The notes beneath the pieces are model-generated. The model was not told the DNA's origin. It searched no databases and saw only the letters and a list, made by a program, of their open reading frames with translations. DNA of 64,000 nt from Flammula alnicola. Taxonomy: Eukaryota; Basidiomycota; Agaricomycetes; Agaricales; Strophariaceae. Location: the NCBI GenBank assembly GCA_015499995.1, contig JADNRV010000122.1, positions 96,498 through 160,497 on the forward strand, written 5' to 3'. Numbering within the stretch: the first letter of the stretch is position 1; every line of letters begins with the position of its first letter. Of this stretch, positions 58,003-64,000 are shown one piece after another. Made by a program: the position numbers and the translations under genes.

Positions 58003-59770
58003 AGAGACCGCGAGCGGCTAGCTGTGAACGGACTACTATTCTCCTTACCTGAGCTATTTTTAGCACTTAGTAAAGCTTACAATGTAGTCTAAATGTTACA
58101 AGTCCGGACATTACAATGACAAGACTACTAAGGACTAGAGGAAACTATGCAAGATAACGAGGAATGCGCGGTCAATTAAAGACATTATCATTAGTAACTA
58201 TTGAGATAACAGTCAATACATCTAATGAAGTGTACGGAATAGGCGCCTTTCAGTAATATCTTAACCATCCGGCCTATACAGCGAGGGCGCGGGTCTCTAG
58301 ATTAAAGAACGGACATCTAGGCACACTACAGGACAGGTCGCGTGACATTGCCGAAGGCACCGAGGACAGTGGAGCAGCGGGGTAAAGCAGACGCCCATAG
58401 ACGCGCCTGTAGCAACGCCGATCAAAGCTCGGATCAAAGGGATACCAAATTGGGAACACATACCATATCGGGTAATAACTTGGTACAGGAAGATTTCCGG
58501 GGTACATAACTCGACACAGCGAGATCCCAGATGCACGCCGAGAGTACCAGAGTATCGGGTACGGAGGACAAAGGGTTACAACCCTAATCACGAGGATTAT
58601 CACGGACAGAACGGGTGAGGATTGCCCGAGCGTCTCCGACGAGATGTAAGCGCGTCTATGCTCCGGTCAGTCGATAGCCAATGACAAGACAAGATACCAA
58701 TGAAAACGAAAGGTCACGAGCCTGTATACCACGCGGTCGAGGAGGAGTAAGTCTTAGGCGCTTAAGTTAGCCGAGCCGACGACGATCTGAGCTCCCGATC
58801 CAACCAAAAAGGCATGATTGAGCGGACGCGCACGGAAACTGTACTCCACAAGGCCGCCGCTCGCGCACAAATGCCCATGAAATCTCTATATTCTCGTCAT
58901 TGCGTCTATGTAATAATATATCGTCTCAGTAGTATATAAGCAGCCCTGTAACACCGTAGAATACAAGCAATTTACCACCCACGAGATACAAGCACTTAAG
59001 AATTATATCTTAAGTGTTTCACCTCTAAGTACCAAGTAGCTTCAAAGCGAGAGTCCCATAATATAAAAAGAAACCAAGTAACGATATAAACGAACTGTTA
59101 AGACGAGAACGCGTGTCTAAGTGATTCGCCAAGACAAGTAAAGAGAGTTATAAGCCAAGGAACCTGTCTAAGTGACTTGTTCAAAACCTACCCTTTGTCA
59201 AAGGACATCTGGGGACCTGGACTGTAGTGTCGGTAGACAAAGCGTCTACGCGCCTCTGGCCATTGTTAAGGGACTGTAGTGTCGGCGGATCAGACATCTG
59301 CGCGCCTCTTTCCACAAGTATAGTTTTTGAGACAAGTAAAGACAAGTTAAAGGGCATAGAGCCATCTTCTCAATTGGAGAACAAGACAAAGCGAGATCAG
59401 TTAGCAGTTTGTGCATAGAGCACTAGTTTCCGAGTACCAGACCAGAATTTACACAAGTCTATTGGACTTAAAACGACCCATTGGCTATAAACGCGCCTAA
59501 GGCCTTGCCTGAGCCGTTGTATAGTTAAACACCTTCTTTTATCGCACACCTACTATCAGGTATCGATATTATAAAACTATTATCCTCCCCTTGGACGAAC
59601 TAAGTCAACTAAACATTGATTTGGGTGTTTGAGTGTAGTAAAGTAGTTATTTTAAAAGTGAAGCAAGTCGGATTTGATAGTATCTCTCTAATAGACATTA
59701 CAAAGTCTATTGAAAGCGACTACTTGATTATCTAGTAGTTCACACACACCCCGCACTAAGCATCTTTATC
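58003..59770 (+). repeat. Putative 5' LTR and flank of a Ty3/Gypsy-type element
   Basis: 1.77 kb without genes between the truncated gene and a primer-binding-like site. It contains a TATA-like box (tatataag, 58933-58940), as expected of an LTR promoter, and ends beside PBS-like sequence. A TG start near 58023 is possible. The 3' LTR is outside the window, so the boundaries are not proven. The region also has duplicated gtagtgtcgg..agac.tctgcgcgcctct motifs at about 59225-59255 and 59277-59308. Confidence 0.5.
58933..58940 (+). promoter_or_regulatory. TATA-like box in putative LTR
   Basis: tatataag, followed by a plausible leader of about 1.3 kb to the gag frame. Orientation agrees with the downstream gag and pol frames. 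Confidence 0.4.
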
Positions 59771-59788
59771 TGGAGCCCACCGCGAGGG
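59771..59788 (+). other. Primer-binding-site-like sequence of the retroelement
   Basis: tggagcccaccgcgaggg begins with TGG, the complement of a tRNA CCA end. Its reverse complement resembles a tRNA T-stem/acceptor 3' end. Position just before the gag region fits a reverse-transcription primer site. Confidence 0.45.
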
Positions 59789-60267
59789 GGGGTTTCTAAG
59801 ATATTTGATACAAGGTTGTGGTAAAAGAGGCGTCGATTATTCGTACAGAAAGTCGTGCTTCAACCTGTATAGGATTTGAATCGTTCAAACGGTGAAAACC
59901 ATACAAAATTGAGGGCTCAAGTAATCCTAATAAGGGGAACAAGAGCGCCAATAAACCAGCGTCAGCAGTTGCTTCCTCATCAAAAGCACCAGCAGCACGC
60001 ACCACTTATAATTCTATAAGGGCAGGAACAGAACCCCTACCTTTACCGTTACCAAAGAAAAGAGAACCTTTCTCGAAAGAGAAAACCCGCTCGGACTATA
60101 GCCAGAAAGTCAGATCCTTAAATAATATTCAAAGCGCACCTCGCAGGATATTATCCAGGACGTCTTCTGTACCTACCCAAAGAGCGACCTCCCCACCAGA
60201 AGAGGAAGAGGAAGATATTACCCAAGAACTTTTCCAGGCGCCAAACGTACCAACTAGATCTACTAAA

Positions 60268-61620
60268 ATGGGTATGCCAGCACCAGGAACAAGAGATGCG
60301 CCGAAGTTTGATCCAGACAAGGAGTCCGAATTGCTGAGATTTATATCTCGCATGGAGGATCTCTATTCTACCCATTCGATCACGGATGACAAGGAGAAAA
60401 TAAGGCTACTAGGCAAATATGCCCCAGCGGAAACTGAAGCAGAATGGAGCGCATTTGACGAGTACAAAGCCGGAGCCTGGAAAGCGTTTAGAGATGAAGT
60501 CATAAAAAGCTATCCAGAAGCTGCCGCACTCGAAAGAGGCTCGCTTTTACGGTTCAAAAAGATATGCGCAGAGAAAGCCGGGCGGCATGGGATTCCTAGG
60601 CAAGACCTTCATGCTCTATTAAGTCTGAAACGAGCGTTCGTTGCAGAAGCCGAAAAACTGTTGGTGACCCCAGCGCTTATGTCGAATAAAGAGCTAGTGA
60701 CGGAGTTCTTAGGATGCCTGTCGGAAGAATTTCAGCAAAGACTGAAAGACAAGATGGACGATTTGGCAGACGCAAAGGGAGCGTCTACAAGCGCGACGAC
60801 AGCAACAACAGCTGCTGGAGAAACCAGGGTAGAAGATCGCTACAAATGGAAGGAAGTAATCGAAACCGCGGTTATCATAGCGAGACGGTCCTCACAGCCG
60901 CTCGAAAGGATGAGCGAGGATTTGGTTCGCGGAGTTTCGGGCGAACGAAGAGAAGACACTATTAAAATGGAGGAGACTGTAGCCAGACTGGCGGATTCCC
61001 TAAAAATCCAACAGCAGCAGCAACAGGAGATGCGACAGTACAGCCAAGTGATGGACCGACGCTTTGAGCAGCTAATCTCAGCAATAAAAACTCAAGCGAT
61101 CCAGCCACAGGCAGGAACCTCGCAACCTTACTCTTACCAACAACAATACCCAAGGAATAATGCGTATAGCCCAGGAGCTAGTAATAGCAGACAGTATCCC
61201 GATGGGTGCTACTATTGCAAAGAAATGGGGCACAGGATGCACGAGTGTCCGCACGCGCTTAAACACTTGGATCTGAAATGGATAAAGCGCATAGACAGGT
61301 GGTTGAAGCTACCTGATGGTTCCCCACTACCTACAGACGGCGAGAAATCGCGCAAGGAAGTAGTGGAACAATTGTATAAAACTAGGCCGGGTATTATACC
61401 AATGGCGAAAGTAAATATGCAATCCTTCTATCAGGGAAGCGACCAAAACCAGGATATGATGCTACAAGACATGCAGGACCCAAGGGTTTCGCAACTATTG
61501 AATGGGTTAGCGCAGCTATTAGGAAGAGAGACCGTGGATAGAATGATAGCGGAAGAAAGGGAGCCCTCACCCCTGGATGGGATTGAGGAGGAAGAAGAGA
61601 ACTGTCGGGTTTTTGAATAG
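60268..61620 (+). CDS. Retrotransposon Gag-like polyprotein (450 aa)
   Basis: Open frame with capsid-like helical sequence (FDPDKESELLRFISRMEDLY; DDKEKIRLLGKYAPAETEAEW; SLKRAFVAEAEKLL), a Gln-rich linker and one CCHC zinc knuckle, CYYCKEMGHRMHECP (CX2CX4HX4C), near residue 318. This order is typical of basidiomycete Ty3/Gypsy gag. The same frame is open upstream back to about 59890 with a Pro/Ser/Lys-rich sequence but no ATG, so the original Gag may have been longer and lost its start codon. It overlaps the next frame by 44 bp. It would form the cytoplasmic particle coat; activity is doubtful because pol is broken. Confidence 0.8.
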   Translation: MGMPAPGTRDAPKFDPDKESELLRFISRMEDLYSTHSITDDKEKIRLLGKYAPAETEAEWSAFDEYKAGAWKAFRDEVIKSYPEAAALERGSLLRFKKICAEKAGRHGIPRQDLHALLSLKRAFVAEAEKLLVTPALMSNKELVTEFLGCLSEEFQQRLKDKMDDLADAKGASTSATTATTAAGETRVEDRYKWKEVIETAVIIARRSSQPLERMSEDLVRGVSGERREDTIKMEETVARLADSLKIQQQQQQEMRQYSQVMDRRFEQLISAIKTQAIQPQAGTSQPYSYQQQYPRNNAYSPGASNSRQYPDGCYYCKEMGHRMHECPHALKHLDLKWIKRIDRWLKLPDGSPLPTDGEKSRKEVVEQLYKTRPGIIPMAKVNMQSFYQGSDQNQDMMLQDMQDPRVSQLLNGLAQLLGRETVDRMIAEEREPSPLDGIEEEEENCRVFE

Positions 61621-62806
61621 TTCAAGGATGGGAAAGCCTGGGACTGCGAAGAAACCGACCTCTTCCGGAAGACCCAAGGCCCCTGAGGACAGAAACCGCA
61701 AGAGTCGAGTAGAAATAGAAGAATCAGAAGATGAGGAGAGCGATGAGCAAGAGGAGGAGGACGTGCGGAGAGGTCCACCCCGAAGAAGCAAAAGAGATCA
61801 GGTAGCGCCCAAGGTATTACCTAAAGCGGTAATTGATCCACCAAGGCCCAAGGAGTTGCCATATGTGGACGTCCCAGCATTACGATATGTTACACGACCC
61901 ACAGGCGCGCCTAAGCCTAGAGATGTAGAAACGAGACCGGGGCCGGCATACAAAAACCGTGCACCCATAGAAGATGAAGTCGACTCGGAAAAGATATTGG
62001 CTGCTATCCTAGACACGCCAGTAACTGTACCACTCAAGAACCTTTTCGGTTCACCAGATAGTCCGGTCACTAAAGCGTTCGCTAAAAAGATAACTAAAAC
62101 CAGACAGCCAGTCTTGATAGAGGAGATTTTAGATGAAGAATATGAGCAGCCACGCAGGAATGCCGCTTCTGCACCAAGGGTGACATTCGCACATGATCTG
62201 CAGTTTAAAAATGATGCGCTCGAGGATTGGGAAGATACCGGGCAGCCAAACCCAAATTGGAACATAGCAAGCGACCCGGTGTTGCAGTTCATACAAGAAC
62301 ACGACGGAGCGTTGCCCGATGAACCTATAGTCGCAAGGGAATCCTTAGCTCTTAGGTCTATCTATCCGAAGATCAATCAAATGGGTCAAGAGGAGGCAGT
62401 AGTGGATCCCGGTTCACAGATCGTGTCTATGGCCGAGGAAGTCGCTATTGAACTAGGCTTAACCTGGAATCCAGGGATCACGGTTAATATGCAGAGTGCG
62501 AACGGATCAACAAACAGGACGCTGGGACTGGCAAGAGATGTACCATTTAATCTTGGTGGACTTATGCTCTACTTGCAGGTACATATTCTTAAAAACCCTG
62601 CTTACCGAGTTTTGTTGGGGAGGCCGTTTGACGCGCTTACCCGAAGTGGGATTCAAAATGAGATGGATGGTAGTCAGACTATCACTATCACGGATCCTAA
62701 TACTGGGAAGCGAGTGTGCCTACCTACATATGAACGCGGTGAGAACCCGGTGCAGTTCAGGAGGAAGCATAAAAATGACGCCCCTGAAAGCGCCCAGGCT
62801 TTTTAG
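61577..62806 (+). CDS. Retrotransposon aspartic protease region (409 aa)
   Basis: Frame overlapping the end of gag in a different register. The N-terminal two thirds are acidic and disordered (EESEDEESDEQEEED). The C-terminal third contains the retropepsin-like core: AVVDPGSQIVSMAEEVA, with DPG in place of the usual D(S/T)G, the middle strand ITVNMQSANGSTNRTLGLAR and the closing VLLGRPFDAL. Part of a pol polyprotein. The next frame (62848 on) continues pol after a stop, so pol is split. Confidence 0.75.
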   Translation: MGLRRKKRTVGFLNSSRMGKPGTAKKPTSSGRPKAPEDRNRKSRVEIEESEDEESDEQEEEDVRRGPPRRSKRDQVAPKVLPKAVIDPPRPKELPYVDVPALRYVTRPTGAPKPRDVETRPGPAYKNRAPIEDEVDSEKILAAILDTPVTVPLKNLFGSPDSPVTKAFAKKITKTRQPVLIEEILDEEYEQPRRNAASAPRVTFAHDLQFKNDALEDWEDTGQPNPNWNIASDPVLQFIQEHDGALPDEPIVARESLALRSIYPKINQMGQEEAVVDPGSQIVSMAEEVAIELGLTWNPGITVNMQSANGSTNRTLGLARDVPFNLGGLMLYLQVHILKNPAYRVLLGRPFDALTRSGIQNEMDGSQTITITDPNTGKRVCLPTYERGENPVQFRRKHKNDAPESAQAF

Positions 62807-62847
62807 ATAACCTCGAGGAACTTATCCCAGATGAAGGAGAGGTAGTA

Positions 62848-64000
62848 ATGATGATAGAACTTGTAGAGGACGAGAAAAAGTTGCGCGTACGATACGCACA
62901 GCACAAAGATAATGGAACATTCACGGATGAGGGAAAAAGGCTCGCCTTTTTATCATGTGCACTAGACGAGGAGGTTATAGAAGGGAACGAGCGCACGGAG
63001 ATCGAATCCTATCTTAACCAAATCTACCCTGGTAAAACTACGAAAGAGGATCAAGGGCCAGCGGCATCAGTCTACTTAGGAAAGAAATATAAACCCGTCG
63101 CTTTGAAAGCAAGACCGGTTTATGCGTCCTTACCAGAGCAGTACAGAATCAAGCGGGAAATCAAGGGAGATCCATTGGCGGACATGCCCAAGCTTAGCAA
63201 AACCCGCCTGATTTTGAGCCCAAAGGAAGATATACACAAGAACGGAAAGACGCGATGGATAAAGTACACGATGGAGATTTCTTGTTACCAGAAGAACGCA
63301 AATTGGTACATCAACTCATCGCGGAGCAGAACCAGGCATTCGCTTGGGAGACGACGACGAGGAAGTTCAGGAAGATTTCTTCCCCCCTGTAGTCATTCCT
63401 ACCATAGAGCATAAGCCATGGGTCGAAAGAAATATCCCAATTCCCCGGGAATTTATGATGAAGTATGTAAATGATCCGGTCTAAGGAGAAATCACAGGTC
63501 TACGAGGCATCGAACTCCCCGTATAGATCTCGCTGGTTTACCGTGGCCAAGAAAAATGGAAACTCAGGATCGTGCACAGTTTGGAACCCTTGAACAAGGT
63601 AACCATCGCGCACTCCGGCCTTCCGCCCGCAACAGAAGAATTAGCCGCGCATTTTGCAGGCCGAGCTTGCGGCGGAATGTTTGATTTATACGTGGGATAT
63701 GATGAACGACAGCTAGCAGAGCAGTCGCGCGATCTTACTACATTCCAGACTCCCTACGGCGCTATGCGCTTGGTAACCTTACCTATGGGCTGGACAAACT
63801 CCGTTCCCATCTTTCATGATGATGTTACATTTATTTTGAAAGAAGAGACACCCGATTTTACGATACCTTATATCGATGATGTACCTGTCAGAGGACCTCT
63901 GACTCGCTACCAAAATAAAGATGGCACTTATGAGATGATACCAGAAAACCCGGGAATTAGACGCTTCGTATGGGAACATATGCAGAATGTCAATCGGGTA
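62848..64000 (+). pseudogene. Broken Pol region with reverse transcriptase, runs off window
   Basis: After the protease frame stops at 62806, a second frame (62848-63414) carries linker sequence, then coding resemblance jumps register near 63245. Stops occur in the matching frame near 63481 and 63523, and another register change falls near 63558. RT signatures are visible in pieces: SNSPYRSRWF, EPLNKVTIAHSGLPP, GGMFDLYVGYDERQLA, TTFQTPYGAMRLVTLPMGWTNS and the catalytic box YIDDVPV at about 63871-63891. RNase H and integrase would lie to the right of the window. The several breaks mean this copy cannot make a full Pol. Confidence 0.8.

Noticed and set aside
1..64000. CRISPR arrays, bacterial operons, riboswitches
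   Set aside because: The DNA is eukaryotic with dense spliceosomal introns. Direct repeats found are tandem, minisatellite or element-associated, without regular spacers.

Overview
The window is nuclear DNA of a filamentous basidiomycete, most likely an Agaricomycete. Genes are split by many 45-60 bp GT..AG introns, and the families are typical of mushrooms: BTB/POZ proteins, a PAH-plus-kinase protein, a fungal rhodopsin-like membrane protein, a Rom2-like RhoGEF, Atg4 and a tyrosinase fragment. Exon-intron models were assembled by hand. Where exon lengths are given, the sum was checked to be a multiple of three and the joined frame was read through.

Layout. 1-1221 (-): UBX-domain protein, cut by the window edge. 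2895-9124 (+): 19-exon RhoGEF with two DH domains. 9423-24350: two tandem ~7.45 kb copies of an unusual mobile element, ending in an intron-containing tRNA-Asn gene (24350-24440, -). 24616-26033 (+): ZNF511-like zinc-finger protein. 26643-30824 (-): PAH domain, protein kinase and Atg4-like domain in one reading frame. 33924-35777 (+): large disordered protein. 36323-37258 (-): BTB protein. 37935-39219 (-): rhodopsin-like membrane protein. 40654-46470 (-): second tandem-DH RhoGEF, paralogous to the first. 46977-48582 (+): Trm140/METTL2-type tRNA methyltransferase. 48732-51554 (-): amino-acid permease. 52789-53778 (+): APH-fold kinase. 53779-57110: gene-free, repeat-rich. 57111-58002 (+): truncated coiled-coil gene. 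58003-64000: decayed Ty3/Gypsy-type retrotransposon running off the right edge.

The most unusual system is the tandem element. Each copy encodes a 984-aa tyrosine recombinase with C-terminal zinc-finger-like motifs, an uncharacterised 340/344-aa protein, a small divergently transcribed Pro/Gln-rich protein and a dead tyrosinase 3' fragment. Each copy begins with a 30-bp copy of the 3' part of tRNA-Asn, and the complete tRNA gene stands at the far end. This is the arrangement left by site-specific integration into a tRNA gene, as known for bacterial islands. Two base differences between the outer att copies place the crossover in the shared 14 bp, and show that the element now supplies the T-arm and acceptor end of the working tRNA.

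The second unusual locus is the PAH-kinase-Atg4 fusion. Its Atg4 part has Ser where the catalytic Cys belongs, and its kinase part has Arg where the ATP-binding Lys is expected. No expression data or database search was available; family assignments rest on motif recognition.
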